Shown here: positions 45,674 to 55,392 of the stretch, in pieces
How positions within the stretch are numbered: position 1 is the first letter of the stretch
Layout: every line of letters begins with the position of its first letter
DNA from: Bacteroides sp. AN502(2024)
GTDB lineage: Bacteria; Bacteroidota; Bacteroidia; Bacteroidales; Bacteroidaceae
NCBI RefSeq assembly: GCF_041227145.1
Contig: NZ_JBGFSP010000003.1
Span: 3,100,001 to 3,164,000 of the forward strand
Reading direction: 5' to 3'
Length of the DNA: 64,000 nt
Notes under the pieces: model-generated
What the model was told of the DNA's origin: nothing
What the model saw: only the letters and a program-made list of their open reading frames with translations
The model's database searches: none
Program-made: the position numbers and the translations under genes

Positions 45674-46873
45674 TTACTTTTGTAAACGTTCGTATTCCAA
45701 GCTAGCCTTAATAAAAGGTCCTACAGCTTTAGGATCGTTATTTCGGATAGTTTCATTAATATAATAGTCGTAATCACCGGAACGGTACACCTTTCCTCCC
45801 AATCCTGCTACTGCGCAAGCCTTGGTAATGGTAACCAATCCGTTTTTGTCCACTTCGATAAAATGATCGAGGAATCCTTGATAGCCTTTCAGAGCCACAT
45901 CCAGATAAGACTTATCAATATATCCCAGACGGACCGCTTTAAAGAGCGCATAAATAAACATGGCGGAACAGGAAGACTCCACATAGTTTCCTTTATCACC
46001 ACTCCTATCCATCACCTGATACCATCCGCCGGTTTTCGGGTCTTGAAGTTTCTCCACCTGTACAGCTACATTATTCAAGATATCCAGCAAAGAATCTCTT
46101 CCGGCTTCATGCAGCGGAATAAATTCGAGCGCATCCACCAACGCCATCGCATACCATCCCATTGCACGTCCCCAAGTATGTTTCGACTGTCCGGTCACCG
46201 GATCTGCCCACCGTTCGGTCCGACTTACATCACACGCATGACGATAAAGACCGTTCTTTGAATCGTATGTATGACGGGCACAAGTAACGAACTGATTGAT
46301 TACATCCGCATAGTCTTGAGGAAGATTATGACGGAATGCATATTCCGCATAAAAAGGAGCTCCCATGTAAATTCCGTCCAGCCACATCTGATGAGGATAA
46401 ATCTTTTTATGCCAGAAACCGCCGTCCTCATTGCGCGGCTGTCCTTCAAACTGGCTATAAAGCAAATCGAGCGCTTTCTTATATTTAGAATCCTTGGTCT
46501 GCTCATAAATACGGAAAAGGATTTTTCCGGAGTTAATACGGTCAAGACTATAATCAGTCAATTTATAAGCGGTAATGCTGCCGTCCTCATGCACCATTGT
46601 ATCTGCATACGCAATGGCATAATCACGAATTTTCTTGTCACCATAAGCATCATACACATCAAGCATGGCTCCCAATTCAAGTCCGTGACAATAATCCCAC
46701 TTCAATTTCGGTTGAAAATCGAGTTGCCAGGATTCCGGGCAACGGATCATCTCCGACTCGGTCATCCGCACAGACCAAGGAAGCTTATCGTCTACCTGTT
46801 GCGCCGATACCGGAACGGTCATTGCAACCAGCAGAGCCCATATAAAAAAATTAGAAAAAAGAGTTCGTCTCAT
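45674..46873 (-). CDS. GH105 unsaturated rhamnogalacturonyl/galacturonyl hydrolase
   Basis: 399 aa with a signal peptide (about residues 1-24, ending VSAQ). Cleaves the 4,5-unsaturated uronic acid left at the ends of pectin fragments after lyase action, releasing the keto-uronate that KduI acts on. GH88/105 features: WDYCHGLELGAMLDVYD near 58, HQMWLDGIYMGAPFYAEYA (catalytic Asp, near residue 165), HTWGRAMGWYAMALVDAL and YVESSCSAMFIYALF. Expected to act in the periplasm. It is the first gene of the minus-strand operon. Confidence 0.92.
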   Translation of the reverse strand: MRRTLFSNFFIWALLVAMTVPVSAQQVDDKLPWSVRMTESEMIRCPESWQLDFQPKLKWDYCHGLELGAMLDVYDAYGDKKIRDYAIAYADTMVHEDGSITAYKLTDYSLDRINSGKILFRIYEQTKDSKYKKALDLLYSQFEGQPRNEDGGFWHKKIYPHQMWLDGIYMGAPFYAEYAFRHNLPQDYADVINQFVTCARHTYDSKNGLYRHACDVSRTERWADPVTGQSKHTWGRAMGWYAMALVDALEFIPLHEAGRDSLLDILNNVAVQVEKLQDPKTGGWYQVMDRSGDKGNYVESSCSAMFIYALFKAVRLGYIDKSYLDVALKGYQGFLDHFIEVDKNGLVTITKACAVAGLGGKVYRSGDYDYYINETIRNNDPKAVGPFIKASLEYERLQK

Positions 46874-46984
46874 GGTTTGTTATTTTAAGGATTAAACATA
46901 CAAGTTTTTCACGCTACGAAAGTAGTGTTTTTCCTCCAAACCCGATAGGATTTTTTAATCAAGTAGGTGCATTTTTTGTTTTTC

Positions 46985-47019
46985 GTGCACGGAAACGACT
47001 ATTTTTGTGCACGCAAACG
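46985..47019. promoter_or_regulatory. Candidate operator: direct repeat GTGCACGnAAACG
   Basis: GTGCACGGAAACG (46985-46997) and GTGCACGCAAACG (47007-47019) are direct repeats, 12 of 13 identical, offset by 22 bp. AraC-type regulators often bind such direct repeats about two helical turns apart. It lies 50 bp upstream of the -33 element of the EIIC promoter and also upstream of the divergent GH105 operon. The neighbouring hybrid regulator is a plausible binder (inference). Confidence 0.6.
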
Positions 47020-47068
47020 TCAAAAACGTCCATTTTTTATGCAATATCTGATAAAATAAGAGTTTCGT

Positions 47069-47100
47069 TTTGGAAGAAAGCGGAAAAGGTCGTATTTTTG
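47069..47100 (+). promoter_or_regulatory. Promoter of the EIIC-kduI operon
   Basis: -33 TTTG (47069-47072) and -7 TATTTTTG (47093-47100) with a 20-nt spacer; this is a full Bacteroides consensus with correct spacing, and the start codon is 76 nt downstream. Confidence 0.8.
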
Positions 47101-47175
47101 GCACGGTTTATAACTAATACCCTCTGGGGGAAACACAGGTAATTTATCATTAAAACAGAGAAAAAATAGAACAGA

Positions 47176-48579
47176 ATGGAAGAAGTATTCAAGTACATTA
47201 TCGGTCTTGGAGCGGCAGTAATGATGCCGGTCATTTTCACAATCTTAGGAGTATGTATTGGTATTAAATTCTCTAAAGCACTGAAAAGCGGCTTATTGGT
47301 AGGAGTCGGTTTCGTCGGTTTATCGGTTGTCACAGCGTTGCTTACCAGCAGCCTGGGTCCTGCACTAAGTAAAATGGTAGAAATCTACGGATTGGAACTG
47401 GGTATTTTCGACATGGGATGGCCTTCTGCAGCAGCAGTAGCCTACAATACCTCTGTCGGTGCTTTTATTATCCCGGTTTGTTTAGGTGTCAACTTACTGA
47501 TGTTACTTACCAAAACAACCCGCACTGTCAACATCGACCTTTGGAACTACTGGCATTTCGCCTTTATCGGAGCGATTGTTTATTTTGCTTCCGACAATAT
47601 TTTCTGGGGATTCTTTGCCGCAATCATCTGCTACATCATTACACTGGTCATGGCGGATATGACTGCTCCCGCTTTCCAGAAGTTCTATGATAAAATGGAT
47701 GGTATCTCTATCCCGCAACCTTTCTGCCAGAGCTTCGTGCCGTTTGCTGTTGTCATCAATAAGCTACTTGATATGATTCCCGGATTCGACAAACTGAATA
47801 TCGACTCCGAAGGTATGAAAAAGAAATTCGGATTGATGGGCGAACCGTTGTTTCTGGGTATCGTCATCGGTTGCGGTATCGGAGTATTGGGATGTGCCGG
47901 CTGGCAAGAAGTGGTGGATGGTATTCCGGGCATTTTAGGACTGGGCATCAAGATGGGTGCGGTCATGGAATTGATTCCGCGTATCACCGGTCTCTTCATC
48001 GAAGGTTTGAAACCGATCTCTGACGCTACCCGCGAGCTGATCGCTAAAAAATATAAAAACAGCACCGGTCTGAGTATCGGTATGAGTCCCGCACTGGTAA
48101 TCGGACACCCGACTACGCTGGTAGTATCTCTCCTTTTAATTCCTGTCACCATCTTTTTGGCAGTGATCCTTCCGGGCAACCGCTTCTTACCGCTGGCCTC
48201 TCTGGCAGGTATGTTCTACTTGTTCCCGATGATTCTGCCTATTACAAAAGGTAATGTGGTGAAATCATTCATTATCGGTCTGGTGGCTTTGACAGTCGGA
48301 CTGTATTTCGTCACAGGACTGGCAGACTTCTTCACACTGGCTGCCAAAGATGTATTTGCTGCAACGGGTGACCAGACAGTGAATATTCCCGCCGGTTTCG
48401 AAGGCGGAGCACTCGATTTCGCTTCCAGCCTCTTCTGCTGGAGTATCTTCCACCTGACTTACAGTCTGAAGATTATCGGTCCGGTCCTCCTTGTCGTGTT
48501 GGCACTCGGCATGGCTGTTTACAACCGTATCCGCATGACCCGGAATGACGCCAAAAATGCATCAACCCATAAAGAATAA
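47176..48579 (+). CDS. Orphan galactitol-type PTS EIIC (GatC-like) membrane transporter
   Basis: 467 aa, about 10-12 membrane helices. It aligns along its length with E. coli GatC, for example [23 protein letters not shown] and [16 protein letters not shown] correspond to GatC segments, as does the C-terminal [22 protein letters not shown] proteins need EIIA and EIIB for phosphotransfer; no such gene exists in this window, so it may work as a simple symporter or facilitator for a sugar acid. Followed by kduI, whose start is 23 bp after its stop. Confidence 0.9.
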   Translation: MEEVFKYIIGLGAAVMMPVIFTILGVCIGIKFSKALKSGLLVGVGFVGLSVVTALLTSSLGPALSKMVEIYGLELGIFDMGWPSAAAVAYNTSVGAFIIPVCLGVNLLMLLTKTTRTVNIDLWNYWHFAFIGAIVYFASDNIFWGFFAAIICYIITLVMADMTAPAFQKFYDKMDGISIPQPFCQSFVPFAVVINKLLDMIPGFDKLNIDSEGMKKKFGLMGEPLFLGIVIGCGIGVLGCAGWQEVVDGIPGILGLGIKMGAVMELIPRITGLFIEGLKPISDATRELIAKKYKNSTGLSIGMSPALVIGHPTTLVVSLLLIPVTIFLAVILPGNRFLPLASLAGMFYLFPMILPITKGNVVKSFIIGLVALTVGLYFVTGLADFFTLAAKDVFAATGDQTVNIPAGFEGGALDFASSLFCWSIFHLTYSLKIIGPVLLVVLALGMAVYNRIRMTRNDAKNASTHKE

Positions 48580-48601
48580 TATAAATCCTAATAAAAAAAA
48601 G

Positions 48602-49525
48602 ATGATGAAAAAATTAGCAATTGCAATGATGTTGGGTATCGCAGCGATGTCTGCTTCTGCCCAGGTGAATTACAAGATGCAAGTGGCTTGCAGTCCGCAA
48701 GACGTGAAAACGTATGATACAAACCGCTTGCGTAGTAGCTTCCTGATGGAGAAAGTAATGGTTCCGAATGAAATCAACCTTACTTATTCGATGTACGACC
48801 GTCTGATCTTTGGCGGTGCAGTGCCTGCAACCAAAGAACTGGTTCTCGAAACAATCGATCCGCTGAAAGCTAAGTTTTTCCTCGAACGCCGCGAACTGGG
48901 TGTTATCAACATTGGTGGCGAAGGTATTGTAACGGTAGACGGTAAAGAATACACGCTGAAATTCAAAGAAGCCTTATATGTAGGAAGAGGCAAGCAGAAA
49001 GTGACTTTCAAGAGCAAAGATTCCGGCAATCCTGCCAAGTTCTACATCAACTCGGCAACTGCTCATAAAGAGTACAAAACTCAATTGATCACTATTGACG
49101 GACGCAAAGGCTCCCTGAAAGCTAATTCATTCGCTGCCGGAAAGATGGAAGAAAGTAATGACCGCGTTATCAACCAGCTGATTGTCAACAATGTACTTGA
49201 AGAAGGTCCTTGCCAATTGCAGATGGGATTGACGGAATTGAAACCGGGTAGCGTATGGAACACGATGCCGGCACATACTCACTCCCGTCGTGTGGAAGCA
49301 TACTTCTATTTCAATGTACCGCAAGACAATGCTATCTGCCACTTCATGGGCGAACCTACAGAAGAACGTATCGTATGGATGCAGAACGAGCAGGCTATCA
49401 TGTCACCGGAATGGTCTATCCATGCTGCTGCCGGAACAAGTAACTATATGTTTATTTGGGGTATGGCCGGTGAAAACCTCGACTATGGAGACATGGACAA
49501 GATCAAATATACAGAAATGCGCTAA
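48602..49525 (+). CDS. kduI: 5-keto-4-deoxyuronate isomerase with signal peptide (periplasmic KduI)
   Basis: 307 aa. Isomerises 5-keto-4-deoxyuronate (DKI), released from unsaturated pectin ends, to 3-deoxy-D-glycero-2,5-hexodiulosonate (DKII). The N terminus [20 protein letters not shown] is a cleavable-type signal sequence absent from the cytoplasmic E. coli enzyme, after which [19 protein letters not shown] aligns with the E. coli start. The cupin zinc ligands are in [16 protein letters not shown] (two His and the Glu) and [10 protein letters not shown] (His). It is downstream of the EIIC gene and upstream of an MFS transporter, and has its own terminator at 49554. An earlier ATG at 48545 overlaps the EIIC end and is rejected. 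Confidence 0.93.
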   Translation: MMKKLAIAMMLGIAAMSASAQVNYKMQVACSPQDVKTYDTNRLRSSFLMEKVMVPNEINLTYSMYDRLIFGGAVPATKELVLETIDPLKAKFFLERRELGVINIGGEGIVTVDGKEYTLKFKEALYVGRGKQKVTFKSKDSGNPAKFYINSATAHKEYKTQLITIDGRKGSLKANSFAAGKMEESNDRVINQLIVNNVLEEGPCQLQMGLTELKPGSVWNTMPAHTHSRRVEAYFYFNVPQDNAICHFMGEPTEERIVWMQNEQAIMSPEWSIHAAAGTSNYMFIWGMAGENLDYGDMDKIKYTEMR

Positions 49526-49553
49526 ACATCACGCATTCCTGTCCCATATATAA

Positions 49554-49613
49554 TAATCCGAAAAACTTCATTCTTTTCTCTCGGAAGAGAAAGGGATGAA
49601 GTTTTCCGGATTT
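49554..49613 (+). terminator. Terminator after kduI
   Basis: A long hairpin: AATCCGAAAAACTTCAT pairs imperfectly with ATGAAGTTTTCCGGATT around an inner TCTCTcggaAGAGA stem, followed by TTTAG. Confidence 0.82.
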
Positions 49614-49784
49614 TAGATATTATTCCCCTAAGAACAAACACCTCGTTACCTAATTATATAAAATGTAACAAAACCTACATATAATGCAACGAATAATACA
49701 TGATTTTGACCAATTTTTACAAATAAAATTCAGTCGAAATGCCGACCTTTGTCAGCGAAACAAAATCTATTTAAATCCACTATC

Positions 49785-51302
49785 ATGAATGCATTTCAAA
49801 AAACAAGCAAAAAGATGACAAACTACAGGTGGACCATCTGTGCCATGCTATTTTTTGCTACTACAGTTAATTATCTCGACCGCCAGGTGCTTTCATTAAC
49901 CTGGGATGAATTTATCAAACCGGAATTCCACTGGAACGAATCTCACTACGGTACCATTACTTCTGTTTTCTCCATAGTATACGCTATATGTATGCTATTT
50001 GCCGGTCGTTTTGTCGATTGGATGGGAACTAAAAAAGGATATCTCTGGTCTATCGGTGTGTGGTCGGCAGGTGCTTGTCTCCATGCTGTTTGCGGTATTA
50101 TCACAGAAGCACAGGTAGGCCTTCATAGCGCAGCAGAATTGGCAGGTGCCACAGGAGATGTGGTGGTGATCATCGCTACAGTCAGTATGTATTGCTTCCT
50201 CGCCGCCCGCTGTATCCTCGCTTTAGGAGAAGCCGGCAACTTCCCTGCTGCAATCAAAGTAACTGCTGAATATTTCCCTAAAAAAGACCGTGCTTACGCC
50301 ACATCTATCTTTAATGCCGGTGCTTCCATCGGTGCATTGATCGCCCCTCTTACCATCCCTATCTTAGCGAAGATGTTCGGTTGGGAAATGGCGTTTATCG
50401 TTATCGGTGGACTCGGTTTCATCTGGATGGGATTCTGGGTATTCATGTACGATGCCCCGTCAAAAAGCAAACATGTCAATCAGGCAGAACTTGACTATAT
50501 CGAGCAAGACCGGCATGAAGCAGGTAGTGCACCGATAATAGAGGAAAAGGATGAAAAAAGAATGAAGTTCTGGCAATGTTTTAGTTACAAGCAAACATGG
50601 GCTTTCATCTTTGGTAAATTCACTACTGATGGTGTATGGTGGTTCTTCCTTTTTTGGACTCCGTCTTATCTGAATACTCAATTCGGTATCAAGACCTCCG
50701 ATCCGCTGGGTATGGCATTGATCTTTACGCTTTATGCGGTGACCATGCTGTCTATCTACGGCGGTAAACTGCCTACTATCTTTATCAACAGAACTGGTAT
50801 GAATCCGTATGCAGCCCGTATGAAAGCGATGTTAATCTTCGCCTTCTTCCCATTGGTTGTATTGTTGGCACAGCCGTTAGGTACGATTTCTCCATGGTTC
50901 CCGGTTATTCTGATCGGTATCGGTGGCGCTGCTCACCAGTCTTGGTCGGCCAACATCTTCTCTACCGTAGGTGATATGTTCCCCAGAACAGCCATCGCAA
51001 GTATCACCGGTATCGGTGGCATGGCAGGCGGCTTCGGCTCCATGATTCTTCAGAAAGTGGCAGGAAACTTATTCGTATATGCTTCCGGAACAACGATGGT
51101 TGACGGCAAAGAGGTGGAAATGACGAAAGAGTTGCTGGAACAGGGAGCGCAATTCGTACACCCTGCCATGACATTCATGGGCTTTGAAGGTAAACCTGCC
51201 GGATATTTCATCATTTTCTGCGTGTGTGCAGTAGCTTATTTGTTGGGTTGGTTCATCATGAAAGCACTAGTTCCGAAATACAAACCTATCGTATTGGATT
51301 AA
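49785..51302 (+). CDS. MFS transporter, hexuronate (ExuT/ACS family)-like
   Basis: 505 aa, 12 membrane helices. Likely proton-coupled uptake of galacturonate or a keto-uronate. TM1-TM2 region FFATTVNYLDRQVLSLTWDEF is characteristic of the anion:cation symporter family, as is FAGRFVDWMGTKKGYLWSIGVWSAGA in the TM2-TM3 loop. The region after TM5 (AAIKVTAEYFPKKDRAYATSIFNAG) also matches. It is long for the family, with an extra loop near residues 95-120. I chose the ATG at 49785; the frame is open 12 codons earlier but only with a TTG. The upstream GACCTTTG may be a -7 element, so it may have its own promoter. Confidence 0.9.
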   Translation: MNAFQKTSKKMTNYRWTICAMLFFATTVNYLDRQVLSLTWDEFIKPEFHWNESHYGTITSVFSIVYAICMLFAGRFVDWMGTKKGYLWSIGVWSAGACLHAVCGIITEAQVGLHSAAELAGATGDVVVIIATVSMYCFLAARCILALGEAGNFPAAIKVTAEYFPKKDRAYATSIFNAGASIGALIAPLTIPILAKMFGWEMAFIVIGGLGFIWMGFWVFMYDAPSKSKHVNQAELDYIEQDRHEAGSAPIIEEKDEKRMKFWQCFSYKQTWAFIFGKFTTDGVWWFFLFWTPSYLNTQFGIKTSDPLGMALIFTLYAVTMLSIYGGKLPTIFINRTGMNPYAARMKAMLIFAFFPLVVLLAQPLGTISPWFPVILIGIGGAAHQSWSANIFSTVGDMFPRTAIASITGIGGMAGGFGSMILQKVAGNLFVYASGTTMVDGKEVEMTKELLEQGAQFVHPAMTFMGFEGKPAGYFIIFCVCAVAYLLGWFIMKALVPKYKPIVLD

Positions 51303-51334
51303 TTCCACATCTATAAATACTATCAACAAAAACG

Positions 51335-51372
51335 CAAGAGTAACCCGTCACCGGATTACTCTTGTGTCTTTG
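51335..51372 (+). terminator. Terminator after the MFS transporter gene
   Basis: CAAGAGTAA (51335-51343) pairs perfectly with TTACTCTTG (51356-51364) and is followed by TGTCTTTG. The loop is 12 nt. Confidence 0.75.
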
Positions 51373-51388
51373 TTGACCCATTATTCAA

Positions 51389-53069
51389 GGAATATTCAGT
51401 AAATGTTCCCCCCAAATACCATGGCATATGAAGATGATAGAGTATAATCACTTCATATGCCATTATTATTGTCATTTTTCTGTATATTCTCATATACTCT
51501 TATCTGACAATACATGAAGTTCCGGAAGAAGTCTTCTGACCTCTTCTGATTCTTTCAGTAAACTCATATCATGCAGCTTTCCCCGTTCTGTTCCAGATCT
51601 TGTCAATCATCAGTATGGCATTTGCTGTATGTATTCCGAAGAAAATCCACAGGATTTCCGTCTTTTTGTTCCTTGCCTTTATCCTTGCGAGCGAGTAATG
51701 TTGCTTTTGAGTGCCGAAGCTTCCTTCAAGCCGTGTGGCCCTTTCTTTTGAGAGTTCGCTTCTAAGCACCTTCCTCAAAGGCTCATCTTTGCCCTCCCTT
51801 CCCTTGCGCACAAAGGATGTGGATATCCCATATTTAGTACAGAACTTTCTGTTGGCATTATTGGCATATATGGAATCGGCAGCCACACATCTTACCCTTA
51901 CATTCATCAGCTTCTGCTGCATACGGATACAGTCCTTCAAGCGTATCCCCTCATTGAAAGCCTTGAACGAGAGGTGTTCGATGAACGATATGCCGTCTAT
52001 CTGTATATTATTGACCTTTGCACCGAACTCGACGGACTTGGTTTCCTTGCCTCTGACGATGGGACGTACATAATGACGGTCGATGCTGATGATGCGGTCA
52101 CTGACTTTTCGCCCTTCAAACATTTCCTTTTCCTGTACAAGCACCTTTCTGATGATGGAAAGACGCTTATGGTAATCCTGCGTATATCGGAGTAAAGCAC
52201 CGTACTCGCTATGGAGCCCATCCCTTTGACTGAGGAGCTTTTCAAGAAGCTTGATCATACGGCGCTTAAGCATTCTTGTCCTTGAAGCTCTCCTCTTTCT
52301 TTTCTTGCAGTAGGACAGATAGGATTCCGCCACATTCCTGTATTTGTTGCGCGGACGCCTTATGCCCAGATCCCTGCAATGCCGGCATATATGCCTGTAG
52401 AGCCATTCGATGCTTTCCCAAAGGAGTTTCATGTCCGTAGGAAAACGCATGTGGCTCTCATAGCATGTGGCATCGGTCATGCAGACGTGAAGGTTATCAA
52501 GATAAGGTTTCCAGTGTGAAGCCAGGATCTCCTGGAAGGAATCAATGTCAAGGCGGGATGCTATCTCATTACGGATGGCACTGACTATCTTGAAGTTGGT
52601 TATGGGAAGGGACGGGGGGATCATGATTCCACAGAACATCTGGTAGTGTATGTTCCCGTTCAGATGTTCCACCAGTTTCCTGTCGGAGAATCCGGTGTAT
52701 GCCTTCAGGACCATAAGGGCGATCTTTGCGGAAGGACTGAATATGTTCCTGCGGCCCAAACGTTGTTCAGACAGGCCTGCGGCTTTTGCCATACGATCAA
52801 ATGGAAAGACCGAATGAAGCCTGCCAAGCTCACTCTCATGAAAACTCTTGCGGCATTTTTCCAGAATATCAAATTCTGTAAAGCCCAAAGTTGGGTGGAT
52901 TTCTGAAATTTTTTGTATCTTAGCCATATCTTAGTTGGGGAATTTCCCCCGTTTGGGCCGTCAAACCTTGTTTTCGGGGGAATACCTAAAGATACTAAAA
53001 AGCCAACTAATTCGCAATAATTTGTGTATGAATTAGTTGGCTCATTTTATAATATTTAATGAATGTCCC
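51389..53069 (-). mobile_element. IS-A copy 3 (complete, 1,681 bp)
   Basis: The only uninterrupted copy wholly inside the window. Terminal repeats: GGAATATTCAGTAAATGTT at 51389 and, on the complement, GGGACATTCATTAAATATT at 53069; about 15 of 19 positions match. Subterminal hairpins lie near both ends. Its flanks (TTCAA on the left and TAATTAAG on the right) do not form a target duplication. Lies 56 bp from an IS1182 copy. Confidence 0.95.
51569..52927 (-). CDS. IS-A transposase, copy 3
   Basis: 452 aa, intact, almost identical to copies 1 and 2. Differences include YRHICRH for YSHICRH, GREGKDEP for GRAGKDEP and KIWNRT for KIRNRT. Same DDE layout as copy 1. Confidence 0.9.
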   Translation of the reverse strand: MAKIQKISEIHPTLGFTEFDILEKCRKSFHESELGRLHSVFPFDRMAKAAGLSEQRLGRRNIFSPSAKIALMVLKAYTGFSDRKLVEHLNGNIHYQMFCGIMIPPSLPITNFKIVSAIRNEIASRLDIDSFQEILASHWKPYLDNLHVCMTDATCYESHMRFPTDMKLLWESIEWLYRHICRHCRDLGIRRPRNKYRNVAESYLSYCKKRKRRASRTRMLKRRMIKLLEKLLSQRDGLHSEYGALLRYTQDYHKRLSIIRKVLVQEKEMFEGRKVSDRIISIDRHYVRPIVRGKETKSVEFGAKVNNIQIDGISFIEHLSFKAFNEGIRLKDCIRMQQKLMNVRVRCVAADSIYANNANRKFCTKYGISTSFVRKGREGKDEPLRKVLRSELSKERATRLEGSFGTQKQHYSLARIKARNKKTEILWIFFGIHTANAILMIDKIWNRTGKAA

Positions 53070-53125
53070 TAATTAAGTAGGATAAATTATACAAGTTTGG
53101 AAAAGGGGGAGAGCAAACAGTTCTC

Positions 53126-54961
53126 GAAGGTGTGTCGTAATGAACGATACGCCTTCTTTTTTTCATCACCTATAAAGAATCAGTAAACCTTCTTCAAGCT
53201 GCGCTCTTTTGAAGATTTGTTTGATAAATGTGTTCCCCCCATCTGAAAAGAGCGGGTACAAGTTTATAAAACAGTTTAATCATCCAGTCTATACCTTCTT
53301 TTCTCATTTTTGCACACATCTTTTTTATATTGAAGGCAATGGCCAAGAATGCGAAGTCCATAAAGACCTTCTCCTTTCCAAAATGGCGGAAACGTTTGTA
53401 GTTCATATTATATTTTATTTGCCCGAACACAGCTTCCGGTTCTATACATCTTTGCCCTCTGTGTTTCAGTCCTTCTTCGGAACATAGTAATTCTTTGGCT
53501 TTCTGCCTGTATTTCCTGAGTCTGTGATTCAGTTCTATTGTCCTGTTTCCCTTTGCCTTAAAACATAGACATCTCAACGGACACCCTTCACATCTGACGG
53601 CTCTGTACCTGGCATTTTCGCTTACATATCCGGATGCAGTTTTCACATGCCCGGTTCCTGTCCTCCGCATCTTTTGTCCCATGGGGCAGATGCAATAGTC
53701 ATGTTCTTCATTGTAATAGAAGTTTTCGGCCTTGAACGGATTCGGTTTGAATCCGGGTCGCTGTTCCATGTGGAAGTAGTTGTATTTGACGTAGGCTTCC
53801 ATATCGTTTTCAGACATGAAACGGTAATTTTCCTCAGAACCATATCCGGAGTCGGCAACCACCATATGGGCCAATCTGTCGTATCTGCCTGAAAAGGATT
53901 GCAGGAAAGGTATCATGGTCAGTGTATCCGTAGGATTGGAGAAAAGAGCGAAGTCGGTAATGAATTGGTTCTCGGTACCGATCTGAAGGTTGTAGCCGGG
54001 TTTTGTCTGCCCGTTACGCATGGCGTCCTCCTTCATCCTCATAAAAGTGGCATCCTTGTCTGTCTTGGAATAGGAGTTGCGAGCTTGCAGATTTTCCAGA
54101 TGACCGTCGTATTCCTGCAGTTTATCTCTGTGTTCTTCCAGCTCCTTGAGCTGTTTGCGTTTCTTTTTCAGTGCAGTCTTTTCCTCTTTCGTGCAAGGAT
54201 CGGGAGCCTGTGCAAGTGCATTACGTAATTCTCCCGCCATTTCGGTCAGCATAGTCGGAGTAAACTCTATCCCCTCATTGGTCTCTGATGATTTCTCCTG
54301 AGCGATGAACTCGTCTATCTGACCTAATAGTACATGTATTTTCTTCATCAGGCGTTCACGGTTCCGTTCGACCGTTTTTCTCCAGACGAAAGTGTACTTG
54401 TTTGCCTTGGATTCGATTTTTGTACCGTCAATGTATTCCACATTCAGGCTGATGAAACCTTTGGAAGAAAGCAGAAGTACGGTTTGGGTAAACACCTCGT
54501 TGATTTCCTTCTTCACCCGGTTGCGGAATCGGTTGATGGTAATGAAATCCGGTTTCTCGTATCCGGCCAGCCATATATAATGGATATCACGATGGAGTAG
54601 CTTTTCTATTTTCCGGCAGGAGTAGATGTTGTTCATGTAGGCATACAGAATAACCTTGAGCATCATTCGGGGATGGTAAGCACTACGGCCGCATTCCTTG
54701 TATAACTTTCTGAAACCTTCAAGATTCAGGCTTTCAACCAGAACGTCAACCATGCGAACCGGATCGTTTTCTGCAATATCCTCATCGATTCTCCCAGGAA
54801 AAAGCACTGTTTGGTTGGGAATGTAAGGACGAAAATGTATCTTTGTCATAGTGTAAATTTTATGCTTAAAGATACAAAATCTTTAGGTAATAACAAAGCC
54901 CCTGCTTGTGAAAGTCGGGGCTTTGGGCAAAAAAAGAAGGTGCGCATTTTGACACACCTTC
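53126..54961 (-). mobile_element. IS1182-family insertion sequence, copy 2
   Basis: 1,836 bp, the same length and ends as copy 1 (GAAGGTGTGTC at 53126, complement at 54961), with the same subterminal hairpin. Flanks TTCTC and TTAAA show no target duplication. Like copy 1 it sits next to an IS-A copy, but here IS-A is on the same strand. Confidence 0.92.
53194..54849 (-). CDS. IS1182-family transposase, copy 2
   Basis: 551 aa, intact; identical in layout to copy 1, with Arg for Ser in ENARYRAVRC. Catalytic blocks as in copy 1. Confidence 0.93.
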   Translation of the reverse strand: MTKIHFRPYIPNQTVLFPGRIDEDIAENDPVRMVDVLVESLNLEGFRKLYKECGRSAYHPRMMLKVILYAYMNNIYSCRKIEKLLHRDIHYIWLAGYEKPDFITINRFRNRVKKEINEVFTQTVLLLSSKGFISLNVEYIDGTKIESKANKYTFVWRKTVERNRERLMKKIHVLLGQIDEFIAQEKSSETNEGIEFTPTMLTEMAGELRNALAQAPDPCTKEEKTALKKKRKQLKELEEHRDKLQEYDGHLENLQARNSYSKTDKDATFMRMKEDAMRNGQTKPGYNLQIGTENQFITDFALFSNPTDTLTMIPFLQSFSGRYDRLAHMVVADSGYGSEENYRFMSENDMEAYVKYNYFHMEQRPGFKPNPFKAENFYYNEEHDYCICPMGQKMRRTGTGHVKTASGYVSENARYRAVRCEGCPLRCLCFKAKGNRTIELNHRLRKYRQKAKELLCSEEGLKHRGQRCIEPEAVFGQIKYNMNYKRFRHFGKEKVFMDFAFLAIAFNIKKMCAKMRKEGIDWMIKLFYKLVPALFRWGEHIYQTNLQKSAA

Positions 54962-55392
54962 TTAAAAAATGAACAAATGAGGATTTCTAAATATCTCTTT
55001 TCAAAAAACATGGATTATATGGACAAACAAATGCAGGTTTATGTTTATGCTTTGCGGCATTAGATGTAGCCACTCATTCTTCGTAAATCATTCAGGAATT
55101 CTATCTGTCCGTTCTCGTTGCACGTACGAGACTGATGAAAATAACGTCCCACTCTTGTTCCGGTGGAATCAGATCGAAATCAATTCTTTCATCCAGTATC
55201 CGTTCTTTGTCGCTCCATTCGATATATGCTTCTTACTCCAGCAGTAATAGATTAGTTCCTTACTTGTTGATGTGTCCGAAGCTTTCACCTCCAAAATCTT
55301 CGTTCTGTGTAGAAAAAACATTTCATTTTCTTAAACATTACTTGAACGCCGTTCGTTATTGTTATAGATAGACTCATAAAAGATAAAGCAAT
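54962..55392. other. Intergenic stretch, possible decayed minus-strand gene
   Basis: No intact gene. On the minus strand an interrupted frame around 55100-55240 reads YIEWSDKERILDERIDFDLI then PPEQEWDVIFISLVRATR, which looks protein-like but has stops on both sides and no family I recognise. The region could be the remnant of a gene lost when the IS elements arrived. I see no clear -7 element for the aconitase gene in the last 100 bp. Confidence 0.4.

Noticed and set aside
51711..52195. Plus-strand frames inside IS-A copy 3
   Set aside because: Present antisense in all three IS-A copies as shadows of the transposase; no independent start signals.
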